NCBI GenBank assembly: GCA_902168255.1
Contig: CABHON010000006.1
Location: 1-64,000 of the forward strand
Direction of reading: 5' to 3'
From: an uncultured Legionella sp.
Lineage (GTDB): Bacteria > Pseudomonadota > Gammaproteobacteria > Legionellales > Legionellaceae
Length of the DNA: 64,000 nt
Shown one piece after another: positions 17,825 to 26,810 of this stretch. A model generated the notes under the pieces. It did not search any database. It was given only the letters and a program-made list of their open reading frames with translations, and was not told the DNA's origin. How positions within the stretch are numbered: the first letter of the stretch is position 1; every line of letters starts with the position of its first letter. A program made the translations under genes and the position numbers.

Positions 17825-18538
17825 TCAATTAGATTTTAAACCACTATATCCTGCTGTAGCAGCTACTAAATAATTAACCTCTACGTTATTGGATAAAGAG
17901 GCACGATGGGAACAAGGGTTATAATCCATGCCGACGAGTGCTTCTACCGTAAGATTGTTTGCTCGCATACATTCCACAATCTGGCTAGGGCGAATAAAAC
18001 GCTCATATTGATGTGTATTTTTTGGGAGTAACCTTAATACATATTCAGCACCTAAAATAACACATAAATAGGCTTTCCATGTTTTATTAATGGTTGAAAC
18101 AAAGAGTTTTCCGCCTGGTTTTAATAAACTGGCACAGGCTTGAAGAATTTTTTCCGGATGAGGCACATGTTCTAACATTTCCATACAGGTAATCACGTCA
18201 TAACGTTCTATTTCATCAACCAGATTTTCAACTGCAACACAATGATATTGAATAGCCAAACCACTTTTTGCTGCATGGCGAACTGCTGCTTGAATGGCAT
18301 TTGATTCTAAATCAATGCCGGTAACCCATGCCCCTTCTTTGGCTAATGCTTCGCTAAGAATACCACCACCGCATCCAACATCGAGTACTTTTTTATCTTC
18401 AAGATTGGTATATTTTAAAATAAATTCCACGCGGGCAGGATTGATTTCATGCAAGGTACGTAAAGAACCCGTAGGATTCCACCATTCATCCGCCATTTTA
18501 GCAAAATGGCTCAGTTCGTCATTATCATAATTACTCAT
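17825..18538 (-). CDS. ubiG: Ubiquinone biosynthesis O-methyltransferase
   Basis: UbiG performs both O-methylations of ubiquinone synthesis using SAM. The 237-residue protein has the class I methyltransferase motif VLDVGCGGGILSE, TGIDLE, and the typical N-terminal FAKMADEWWNPTGSLRTLHEINPAR and central MEMLEHVPHP blocks. The gene for the Ung-like protein lies 20 bp upstream in the same orientation, and recD2 precedes that, so the three may be co-transcribed. Confidence 0.96.
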   Translation of the reverse strand: MSNYDNDELSHFAKMADEWWNPTGSLRTLHEINPARVEFILKYTNLEDKKVLDVGCGGGILSEALAKEGAWVTGIDLESNAIQAAVRHAAKSGLAIQYHCVAVENLVDEIERYDVITCMEMLEHVPHPEKILQACASLLKPGGKLFVSTINKTWKAYLCVILGAEYVLRLLPKNTHQYERFIRPSQIVECMRANNLTVEALVGMDYNPCSHRASLSNNVEVNYLVAATAGYSGLKSN

Positions 18539-18558
18539 AGAGATATATTACCGTATAG

Positions 18559-19275
18559 CTATCGACATAACAAATCAAAGGGCTTAAAAAATTCCACAAC
18601 ACTGGGGTTGGTAATAAAAGTTAATTGATACGGATGTTCAGCAGAAAAAGACGTCAATGGCGATGGACACAACTTTGCTAAAGGCTGTGCTTTTCCCCCT
18701 AAAAGTATGATAGTCACCTCTTTTTTTTCTTCGGCTAATTGAGACAAAATAGAAGCCATAAAAGGCCGCCATGCTGACACATCTTTTTGAACCGGTCGTT
18801 CACTTAACACCAATGAAGCGTTTAACAATAAAAAACCCTGATTTAACAAATTTTGAAATAATTCGTCTAAGGTGCTAATCCATTGGGATTTATCGAGCGC
18901 TGCAATTGCTGGTTGTGAAAAATCCGTCGTTAGCGATCCATTTGCGTAGAGCAACATTTTAATCCAGTTACGAAGCGAAGTCGCACGGTTCACTGCTTTG
19001 CTTAAACCTTTTTTTTCGTCCCATATATTACTAACCGCCGCATCCCAAAACGCATAACCATTGGCTGAGACTGCACGCGGATAAGGTGATTCACCAAAAA
19101 GAATATAACGTGTTTTATCTTTGGGAAGACTAAATGCATTAAAAATATTATCAGCCCCAGGAAGCCACGTTGTATTCTCTAAGCCAGCAAGATACTCCGG
19201 TGACATTGTTTGCAAGGCTATTTCTACAATGGAACGCCATTGCGGATGAATTTTTGATAATTTCATATTAACCAT
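18559..19275 (-). CDS. Divergent uracil-DNA glycosylase-like protein
   Basis: The fold blocks of family-1 UDG are in order: a GxxPYP loop followed by ANGYAF, the LLNASLVL strand, LLGGKAQ, and an EHPYQLT segment corresponding to HPSPLS. In E. coli Ung the first motif is GQDPYH, with the catalytic aspartate. Here it reads GESPYP (residues 61-66), so Ser63 replaces that Asp and Pro66 the His. It may act on another substrate, use another residue, or have lost glycosylase activity. I chose the ATG at 19275 (238 residues), behind GGGGT; an upstream start at 19296 would overlap recD2. Confidence 0.7.
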   Translation of the reverse strand: MVNMKLSKIHPQWRSIVEIALQTMSPEYLAGLENTTWLPGADNIFNAFSLPKDKTRYILFGESPYPRAVSANGYAFWDAAVSNIWDEKKGLSKAVNRATSLRNWIKMLLYANGSLTTDFSQPAIAALDKSQWISTLDELFQNLLNQGFLLLNASLVLSERPVQKDVSAWRPFMASILSQLAEEKKEVTIILLGGKAQPLAKLCPSPLTSFSAEHPYQLTFITNPSVVEFFKPFDLLCR

Positions 19276-19279
19276 ATAT

Positions 19280-21472
19280 TTACCCCAACGCCTCACACAA
19301 TCTTTCTGTTAACTTAGTCAATCGTTTTGCTTCACGATTATTTTGAACCGCCATATACACCGCTTTTTTCTGGCCAATTAATATAACGCGCTTTTTACCG
19401 CGTGTAACGGCGGTATATAATAAATTTCTCGCCAGTAACATATAGTGTTGGGACACTAAAGGAATCACTACTACTGGAAATTCAGAGCCTTGGCTTTTAT
19501 GAATAGTAATCGCATAAGCTAAACGAATTTCATCTAATTCATCAAAATCGTATCTTACCACCCGCGTATCAAAAAGAATTTGCATGTATGACTCTTCTTG
19601 GTTGATTTTTTGTATAAATCCAATATCACCATTAAATACTTCTTTATCGTAATTATTCACTAGCTGAATCACTTTATCATTAGTGGCAAACGTGGTGCCA
19701 TAACGAGAAATTGTCGGACTTCCTTGTGGGTTAATGGATTTTTGTAAGGCAATATTGAGGGAGGTATTTCCGAGTGATCCACGATTCATGGGTGTCAATA
19801 CTTGAATATCATGTGTAGGGTTAAATCCCCACTTATTAGGAATTCGTCGGGTTACCACTTCCAATAAAGTTTCATAGACTTGTTCCGGCTCATCACGATA
19901 AATCGCATAAAAATCCGTCTCTTCTTGAGTGTCTAAAAACGGCATATATCCTTGATTAATTCGATGCGCATTGGTAATGATCTTTGATGTAGCCGCTTGG
20001 CGGAAAATTTCCGTTAAACGCACCGTAGGAATTACCCCTGAACGAATTAAATCTCCCAGTACTAATCCCGAACCGACGGATGGCAATTGATCCACGTCGC
20101 CCACAAAAATAACTGCAGCATTATTGGGAATGGCCTTTAATAAATGTTGAAATAATAAAATATCCATCATGGAAGATTCATCAACGATGATGACATCAAA
20201 TGGCAATGGTTGCTTATCATCATAAACAAATGAAAAATTTGAAGGATTAAACTGCAACAGGCGATGAATGGTTTTAGCCTGTAAATGCGTGGTTTCTGAT
20301 AAACGTTTAGCAGCTCGCCCTGTGGGTGCGCAAAGTGCCACACGTAATGATTTAGCGCGAATGATTTTAATGACACTGTTTACAATGGTAGTCTTGCCGA
20401 CACCCGGTCCTCCCGTAATAATAGAAACTTTATTTTTCAGGACATTCACTACTGCTTGGTATTGTGATTCAGATAAATGTAACCCCGTTTTTTCTTCTAC
20501 CCACGGAATAGCTTTTTCTATGTCCAATTCTCCCCAAGGCAATTCTCCCTTTACTAGCGCCGTTAGGCGTTCTACTGCTTTTAATTCAGCACGATGGAAA
20601 GGTACCGTAAATAAACAGACTTTATCCCCTTCCATTGTATCAATGTTTTCTGGAATTAAACGTTGAGCGGCAATCTCTAATCCAATAGCTTGTTCAATAA
20701 GGGTTTCAGGTACTTCCAATAATTCTACACTTGCTTTAATTAAGGCCTCACGTTCCGCGGCACAATGTCCATGCTCACAGAGTTGCATTAACGTATGCCC
20801 TACCCCTGCCCTGGCTCGTTGAATAGAGTCCCTGGGAATGCCAAGTTTTATGGCTAATTCATCGGCAGTTTTAAAACCAATACCCCGAATATCTTGCGCC
20901 AAACAATAAGGATTTTCCCGCACACGCTCAATAGCAGCATCACCATAGGTTTTATAAATACGTACCGCCCGTGTGGTACTCACGCCGTGTGCATGTAAAA
21001 AAACCATTATTTGTCGAATGGATTTTTGCTCTTTCCATGCTGCAATAATTTGTTCTTGTCTTTTTTCCCCTATCCCTTCTACAGAAAACAGGCGGCGTGG
21101 TTCTTCTTCAATAATATCAAATACGCGTTCGCCAAACGCATCAATTAGTCGTTTAGCAAAATGTGGCCCAATGCCCTTAATCATTCCTGAGCTTAAATAT
21201 CGTAGCATGCCATCCAATCCAACAGGTGGAACCGCACTTAAACGATCAGCTTTAAATTGCAATCCATGCTTTTTATGGTGGATCCAGGTTCCAAAGCACT
21301 CGACTGTTTCGCCTGCATTAACGGAAACAGAGGCGCCAACGACAGTAATCAGATCACGATGTTTTTTTGCTTTAACCCTTAATACACAAAATCCTGATTC
21401 TTCGCTATAAAAGGTAACGCGTTCGACTATACCATGTAAATAATCTTCCCCTTGCGATGGCTGTTCACTCAT
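19280..21472 (-). CDS. recD2: RecD2-type 5'-3' DNA helicase
   Basis: RecD2 is a superfamily 1B helicase that works without RecBC. The 730-residue protein has the N-terminal OB-like region and helix-hairpin-helix repeats (about 80-220, including MIKGIGPHFAKRLI and IRGIGFKTADELA). Walker A GGPGVGKTT lies near residue 353, followed by DESSMMD, FVGDVDQLPSVGSG and the C-terminal AITIHKSQGSEFPVVVIP. This is the stand-alone RecD2 architecture rather than the shorter RecD. It lies upstream of the ung-like gene. Confidence 0.93.
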   Translation of the reverse strand: MSEQPSQGEDYLHGIVERVTFYSEESGFCVLRVKAKKHRDLITVVGASVSVNAGETVECFGTWIHHKKHGLQFKADRLSAVPPVGLDGMLRYLSSGMIKGIGPHFAKRLIDAFGERVFDIIEEEPRRLFSVEGIGEKRQEQIIAAWKEQKSIRQIMVFLHAHGVSTTRAVRIYKTYGDAAIERVRENPYCLAQDIRGIGFKTADELAIKLGIPRDSIQRARAGVGHTLMQLCEHGHCAAEREALIKASVELLEVPETLIEQAIGLEIAAQRLIPENIDTMEGDKVCLFTVPFHRAELKAVERLTALVKGELPWGELDIEKAIPWVEEKTGLHLSESQYQAVVNVLKNKVSIITGGPGVGKTTIVNSVIKIIRAKSLRVALCAPTGRAAKRLSETTHLQAKTIHRLLQFNPSNFSFVYDDKQPLPFDVIIVDESSMMDILLFQHLLKAIPNNAAVIFVGDVDQLPSVGSGLVLGDLIRSGVIPTVRLTEIFRQAATSKIITNAHRINQGYMPFLDTQEETDFYAIYRDEPEQVYETLLEVVTRRIPNKWGFNPTHDIQVLTPMNRGSLGNTSLNIALQKSINPQGSPTISRYGTTFATNDKVIQLVNNYDKEVFNGDIGFIQKINQEESYMQILFDTRVVRYDFDELDEIRLAYAITIHKSQGSEFPVVVIPLVSQHYMLLARNLLYTAVTRGKKRVILIGQKKAVYMAVQNNREAKRLTKLTERLCEALG

Positions 21473-21511
21473 TTAAGACATTACTCTTCTATATAGTAAA
21501 TGTTGGAAATA

Positions 21512-23218
21512 TTACGCGGAAGCAGCTGCAGAATCAAGTTTTGGAAGCACAATCGCCGACGTATCTTTTTTGTTAAATTCTTCCAATTTTTTCTCTAAAT
21601 GCGCTTCAAGCGTTGATAATAACATTTGAACCTTTGTAGGTTTCCAACCTTTTCCTTGAAATAACTCATAATTAGATTTTACGGCATCTTTCACTTTATC
21701 ATGCTTCCATTCTTGAATACTGTGAAATAATGTTTTTACATCATTCTCAGAAAGCAATGAAATAGATGTCATTTTATCGGAGTCTTTGGGGAAAATTTTC
21801 TTTATAGCATCACTTAATGCATCTAACGCGGTTGTCTTTGTTTTAATTAATGAAAAAAGCGAGCCTAATCCCAATATACCCGTGAGGGCTTTTCTTTCTA
21901 CCTCTATATTCATTAAAAATTGATGAATGGTCCCATTTTGGGGAGTATTGTATTGACTGGAAATTTTAGAAAAATGCTCAAAGGCACTTTTATACTGTTC
22001 ACCTGTTGGTTTCTTTCCTTGCCATAAATTTCGTGACCAGGATTGATTATGAGCATGATAATCATACAAAGAGTGAACCATTAACTGAGGATCATTTTGT
22101 TGTAATTCAATATTCTTTTTTGCCCTAAATAAATTGAGGTTAAAATCGGCATGATGTCGAAAATAAGTCACAATTGGGTAAGTTTGTTTGATGGCGTCTC
22201 CTTGTGGAGCAGGTAAGTTTTCCATATATTTTGACAATATCGAAAAAAATTCGGGTGTTTTTGAGAATAAATCCATTATCCTTTTATCTTCTAACAATTT
22301 TTCTCCCATTATGGTTAATACTTTTAAGCTAATTTCTTTAAAATTTTCATTTTTCTGACAATCATTAAAAATGAGTTTTAGCATAATGCAAAAATGGGGG
22401 ACACTAAACTGTTGTTGCCTTAATTCATCCAACAGTGTTTCAAACAGTTTAGTATTACAGGCAGGTTCTTGTAATGCATTTACAATGGCATTTTTCTCTG
22501 TATAAGGTTTAAACCTCAACAAGTCAGGCTGAGTTTCGACAGTATAAACAGAAAGCTTTGCGTTCAAATTTTCTGGCAGCTTGAGCGGATCAAGATTAAA
22601 AAGGCTTCCTACATCATTTTGTTTTTTAGAGGGTATAACTTTATCTAATACATTCGATGAAACAGTATAATTTGAACGAATAAATTTTATACTGTCTCTA
22701 AACAAATATTTTCCTTGCTCGTTAGGCAAACCAGCAAGGATTAAAAAAACATTCGTTTTCTTTAACGAATTTACTTTATTTACATTAGCCGCTAAAAACC
22801 AACATAGTTTAGGATCCTTTGCTATAACTGCTAACTTTAATAGTGTTTCATTAGAACTTTTATCAAATTCTTTAAAAACATTCGAACAAAAATAAGCTAA
22901 TATCTCAGAGGCATTTTGTTCTTTAGCTAGTTTTGTTAGTAGTGCATATAATTCTGCTGTCGACTTTCCTTTGCCTAATCCATTCCATGCATTTTTCCAT
23001 CCTTCATTAATATTTTTCTTAGTTCTAGCTTCCCTTACTTTTTCTGCAAGTGGAGGCTCAGCGGGTTGGTTCAACCTTCTTTTTATAGTATTACCAACTC
23101 TTCTGGCAGCAGCCTGTTCAGTTGATTCCCAATGCATCTCTTTTGGAGCATAGCCTCCTTTAAAGATGGATTGTAATTGAGAATGTTCTTCTTTATTGTC
23201 TTCTATTTGTCTTGGCAT
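21512..23218 (-). CDS. Unknown 568-residue helical protein
   Basis: No domain is recognised. The protein is soluble and predominantly helical, with alternating Leu/Lys-rich helices that may form ARM/HEAT-like repeats in the 90-380 region. A basic N-terminus of ~70 residues (RRVGNTIKRRL) and a small-residue tail ending DSAAASA flank this. No signal peptide or membrane span is seen. It lies between recD2 and comEC and has no functional link to either. It is a candidate effector by organisation only. Confidence 0.7.
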   Translation of the reverse strand: MPRQIEDNKEEHSQLQSIFKGGYAPKEMHWESTEQAAARRVGNTIKRRLNQPAEPPLAEKVREARTKKNINEGWKNAWNGLGKGKSTAELYALLTKLAKEQNASEILAYFCSNVFKEFDKSSNETLLKLAVIAKDPKLCWFLAANVNKVNSLKKTNVFLILAGLPNEQGKYLFRDSIKFIRSNYTVSSNVLDKVIPSKKQNDVGSLFNLDPLKLPENLNAKLSVYTVETQPDLLRFKPYTEKNAIVNALQEPACNTKLFETLLDELRQQQFSVPHFCIMLKLIFNDCQKNENFKEISLKVLTIMGEKLLEDKRIMDLFSKTPEFFSILSKYMENLPAPQGDAIKQTYPIVTYFRHHADFNLNLFRAKKNIELQQNDPQLMVHSLYDYHAHNQSWSRNLWQGKKPTGEQYKSAFEHFSKISSQYNTPQNGTIHQFLMNIEVERKALTGILGLGSLFSLIKTKTTALDALSDAIKKIFPKDSDKMTSISLLSENDVKTLFHSIQEWKHDKVKDAVKSNYELFQGKGWKPTKVQMLLSTLEAHLEKKLEEFNKKDTSAIVLPKLDSAAASA

Positions 23219-23260
23219 AATATTGATTTTATCATAAATGAACAGAATTTGCTCGAATAA

Positions 23261-25642
23261 TTAAGGGAGTAACCAAGGGCTTAAATATTTTTTAACATAA
23301 CACGTAGGTTCTGCAACAGTGTTTTTTTTGGATAATCGCCACTCAATCATTCCACAATCAGCACTGGACCAATGGCGAACATTCATTTTTTCATACCGTT
23401 CAACTATATTTTTATTGGGAAAATGATAACGATTTAAATATCCTGTTGCAAATAAACTGAATTTCGGTTGTACTGCATTAAGCCACGCCATTGAAGAAGA
23501 TGTTTTACTTCCATGATGGCCCGCCACTAATACATCCGCCTTCAAATGTTCACCATAGTGATTGACCAATACTTTTTCTGCGCGTGTTTCCAAATCTCCT
23601 GGCAATAATAAACTCTGTTTTCCATTAGAAACTTTCAATACACAACAAGTATCATTCGTATTAGTAAATTGCGCTAAACCCTGGGTGAGAAACTCAAAAG
23701 TAACACCATCCCATGTCCATTTCACATTAGGTTTACATAATCTAGCGGTTTTTAAAACATGTCGATCATTGACCCATATCTTATCCACTGGGATATGAGT
23801 TAAAATAGAACCTAGCCCGCCACTATGATCTAAATCTTTATGACTAATCACTAAGGCATCAATATGGGTAATATGCTGGTGACGTAAATAAGGCAACACG
23901 ACGGCTTGCCCTGTATCAAAATACTCGCTGAATTTTGGGCCTGTATCAAAAACCAACACATGATTTTTAGTTTGAATCACGCTGGCTAAACCTTGGCCTA
24001 CATCTAATAAACTAAAATTAGCCTCACCATAATTTATGGAATTTTTTATAGGAAAAAATAAAGGAAGTAAAAACAGCAACCCTAACCAACGAGCCGGAAA
24101 GCCTCGAGGGGCAAGCAATACAAGCACCCCTAATATGCCCAGCAATAATACTCCTATATCACTTAATGAACATACAAAAATAATCGGGTGAGTATGACTA
24201 ATCCAGCTTAAATAAGCATATAAATTTTCCAACACCCAGTGAGCTATTTGCATCAAAAAAACGGCAGCAGGAAAATATATTCCTTCGAGGAATATACTTA
24301 CTAATCCTAGAGGCAAAATTAAAAAACCCGTTACAGGAATTGCTACTAAATTTGCCCATAAACTACTACAAGACACTTGTGAAAACCAAAACAAACTAAA
24401 GGGTAATAACCCTAAGAAAATTTTTCCTTGAAGTTTTAAAGACTCTAAGCAATTTTTAACTGAAAAAAATGATTTTTTGTCTTGAATGGGCTTATCATTG
24501 ATAACATATAAAATAATGCCTACTGCACCATATGTTAACCAAAAACTTAAATTTAATGGCGCAAAAGGATCCCACAGTACAATAATTAATATTGACCACC
24601 AAAAACACTGCCATAATCGCGTTTGCCGAAGGAAAAGCACCCCTCCCATAAAAATAGTTAACATAATACACGAACGTTGTGTAGGAATAGAGGCGCCAGC
24701 CATCAAAGAATAAATTATTCCGAATAAAATGGCACCTACTGCCGCTGCACGTTGCGCAGGCCACCGTGCACATAAAAAAGTTACCCGACGCCACAAAAAA
24801 CTGACAATTCCATAAGCCATTCCTGCCATTAGATTGATATGAAACCCCGAAATAGAAATAAGGTGAATTGTTCCTGTATTCGTAAAAACTTGCCATTGAT
24901 CCGGCGTTATGTCGCCTGTTAAACCAACCGTAAAAGCCATCATAATGCCTAATAATGGCCATTGTTTTGAAAATGCCTGCCATTTATCACCTATTTTTTG
25001 ACGGCACTGATCAATCCAATCATGCCATTCTGATTTTTCTAACAAACAATGAGCCTTAGTGACATATCCCCTCGCTTGAATATTCTGTTCAAATAACCAC
25101 GCATCATAATCAAAACTACCTGGATTTCTGAAACCATGAGGCCTTTTTAATTTAACACTGAAGCGCCATTTTTCCCCTGGCTTTAAGATAGACACTTCAC
25201 ATTTATTTTTTCTGCTTTTAGAGCTAGATTGATTTCGCTCAGGTACCGGCTTAGCATATTTATTTTTATACCAATATAAACTGATTTTTCCTTTCCAAAC
25301 TTGATTATTAATTTTATCAACATCCAATTGAAACTCTTGTGCATGAGGTGAATTCACCGGAACACCTTCCACCCGTCCTTCAACAACAATATTTTTTCCT
25401 TCAAATTCTGCAGGAAAAACACCCTGCAAGTGGTAGTAGAAATTAAGTTCTCCCCATAGATATCCTGCTAAAAAAAGTAAAACACAAACGCTTATCTGAG
25501 TTGAAAAAAACTTTGCCGGTAATTTACGAAACAAGCGATAAATTTCAAATAACAAAAAGCAAAGGAATACTAACAAGACATAAATGGAAACACTGCCTTG
25601 AAGTGAAAATAATAGACCAATGAAAAAGGATAAGATACGCAA
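23261..25642 (-). CDS. comEC: DNA uptake channel protein ComEC/Rec2
   Basis: ComEC moves single-stranded DNA across the inner membrane in natural transformation. The 793-residue protein has two N-terminal membrane helices, an OB-like periplasmic domain (about 60-200), and the Competence membrane domain with SISGFHINLMAG and GASIPTQRSCIM. A C-terminal metallo-beta-lactamase domain has SHKDLDHSGG near residue 597 and GHHGSKTSSS. All parts look intact, so transformation competence is plausible. Confidence 0.95.
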   Translation of the reverse strand: MRILSFFIGLLFSLQGSVSIYVLLVFLCFLLFEIYRLFRKLPAKFFSTQISVCVLLFLAGYLWGELNFYYHLQGVFPAEFEGKNIVVEGRVEGVPVNSPHAQEFQLDVDKINNQVWKGKISLYWYKNKYAKPVPERNQSSSKSRKNKCEVSILKPGEKWRFSVKLKRPHGFRNPGSFDYDAWLFEQNIQARGYVTKAHCLLEKSEWHDWIDQCRQKIGDKWQAFSKQWPLLGIMMAFTVGLTGDITPDQWQVFTNTGTIHLISISGFHINLMAGMAYGIVSFLWRRVTFLCARWPAQRAAAVGAILFGIIYSLMAGASIPTQRSCIMLTIFMGGVLFLRQTRLWQCFWWSILIIVLWDPFAPLNLSFWLTYGAVGIILYVINDKPIQDKKSFFSVKNCLESLKLQGKIFLGLLPFSLFWFSQVSCSSLWANLVAIPVTGFLILPLGLVSIFLEGIYFPAAVFLMQIAHWVLENLYAYLSWISHTHPIIFVCSLSDIGVLLLGILGVLVLLAPRGFPARWLGLLFLLPLFFPIKNSINYGEANFSLLDVGQGLASVIQTKNHVLVFDTGPKFSEYFDTGQAVVLPYLRHQHITHIDALVISHKDLDHSGGLGSILTHIPVDKIWVNDRHVLKTARLCKPNVKWTWDGVTFEFLTQGLAQFTNTNDTCCVLKVSNGKQSLLLPGDLETRAEKVLVNHYGEHLKADVLVAGHHGSKTSSSMAWLNAVQPKFSLFATGYLNRYHFPNKNIVERYEKMNVRHWSSADCGMIEWRLSKKNTVAEPTCYVKKYLSPWLLP

Positions 25643-25678
25643 GGTTTAGGTTGGATAAAATTTAATAAATTTAAGAAC

Positions 25679-25702
25679 TTGGCTGTTGTAAACAACAGCC
25701 AA
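25679..25702 (-). terminator. Terminator hairpin after the Spy-like gene
   Basis: TTGGCTGTTG, TAAA and CAACAGCCAA form a 10-bp perfect stem with a 4-base loop, 14 bp past the stop of the 152-residue gene. Read on the minus strand it is followed by AT-rich sequence. Confidence 0.7.
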
Positions 25703-25716
25703 AAATCAACAAGAGA

Positions 25717-26175
25717 TTATTGTTGTTGGTTCATTTGTTCTTTGAACTTCTTCAAGTCTTCTCTTTGAGCAGGTGTTAAAATTTCCCACACTTGGTGACG
25801 AACTGACAAACGTAATTTGATTGCATCAGCAACTAATTTACCTTGTGAATCAGCTAATGTAGAAATTTTAGCAGCATCGTATTTAGGACCACAGAGTTCC
25901 ATTAATGCTTTGCTATTTGCTTCAGCTTCTTTCATTGCTGTTTGAAATTTAGGATCAGCATCAGTCATAATAACGCGAATCTTTTCTTTTTGTTCTTTAG
26001 TCAAATCCATTTTTTGAACTAATTGCTTTAAAGTTTCAACTTGTGGGCCAGCAACAACCGTTACTTCTGTTCCATTAGGAACGTTTTCAACAACAACGGT
26101 TTCTGCAGATGCATTCATCATGCCTGCAACCATTAAACCAGCACCAGCGATTAACGCATAAACTGTTTTTTTCAT
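25717..26175 (-). CDS. Spy/CpxP-family periplasmic protein
   Basis: The 152-residue protein has a signal peptide (hydrophobic LIAGAGLMVAGMMNASA). The mature part is helical and carries two LTxxQ-type motifs, LTKEQKEKIRVI and LTPAQREDLKKF, which define the Spy/CpxP chaperone-like family. It ends in Gln-rich residues. A paralogue lies immediately upstream (26273-26677) with matching blocks (AKISTLADSQGKLVADAIKL against AKVAQLADAEGKVVAEMIKL-type sequence), so this is a tandem duplication. Role: probable envelope-stress or periplasmic metal/chaperone function. Confidence 0.8.
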   Translation of the reverse strand: MKKTVYALIAGAGLMVAGMMNASAETVVVENVPNGTEVTVVAGPQVETLKQLVQKMDLTKEQKEKIRVIMTDADPKFQTAMKEAEANSKALMELCGPKYDAAKISTLADSQGKLVADAIKLRLSVRHQVWEILTPAQREDLKKFKEQMNQQQ

Positions 26176-26272
26176 TCGATATACCTCATTAAAACTTATT
26201 TTAATTTAAGAAATGCTTTTCAAAAAAGCTCATTGATTGTAATCTCAATTTAACAGAAAAGAAATACTTAAA

Positions 26273-26677
26273 TTAGTTTTTACTAAGTAATTTTTCTACT
26301 TTTAATCGTTGGGCAGGTGTTAAAATTTCAAAAATCTTATGGCGTACTTTCAATCTTAACTTGATCATTTCCGCGACTACTTTTCCTTCAGCATCGGCCA
26401 ATTGCGCTACCTTTACGGCATCATATTTAGCACCAACCAATTCAGCCAATGCCATATTGTTAGCATTGGTTTTTGCTAGGTTTTGAACAAATTCGGGCTC
26501 AATTTCACGCATAAACTGACTTATCTTTTGTTTTTGTTCCGTCGATAAATCTAATTGCCCCAATACTTGCTTTAATTGTTGTTCTGGTTTTGACTCAAAT
26601 ACTATTGCTGTATTTGCATACAATGCATGAGAGAAAAATAACCCACACACCAAAAGCAACTTGCTTAATATTTTCAT
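26273..26677 (-). CDS. Spy/CpxP-family periplasmic protein, paralogue
   Basis: This 134-residue exported protein has a signal peptide ending near ALYA and the same plan as its neighbour: LDLSTEQKQKISQFM, a central block with LVGAKYDAVKVAQLAD, and a C-terminal LTPAQRLKVEKLL. It is shorter at the C-terminus than the 152-residue copy. The gap of 97 bp between the two contains no obvious terminator, so co-transcription is possible. Confidence 0.8.
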   Translation of the reverse strand: MKILSKLLLVCGLFFSHALYANTAIVFESKPEQQLKQVLGQLDLSTEQKQKISQFMREIEPEFVQNLAKTNANNMALAELVGAKYDAVKVAQLADAEGKVVAEMIKLRLKVRHKIFEILTPAQRLKVEKLLSKN

Positions 26678-26810
26678 AATATCTCCTCAGTGATTCAACT
26701 CATTGCACGAATTGTAATCACTGAAAGAGGAATTCACAACTCTTAATATTGTGTATTTAACAAGTGGTTCGTTGTCATAAATCATTTGGCACTCACATCA
26801 CTGTGATATA

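Noticed and set aside
19280-21472. RecD subunit of RecBCD
   Set aside because: The long N-terminal region with helix-hairpin-helix repeats, and the absence of recB and recC beside it, fit RecD2.
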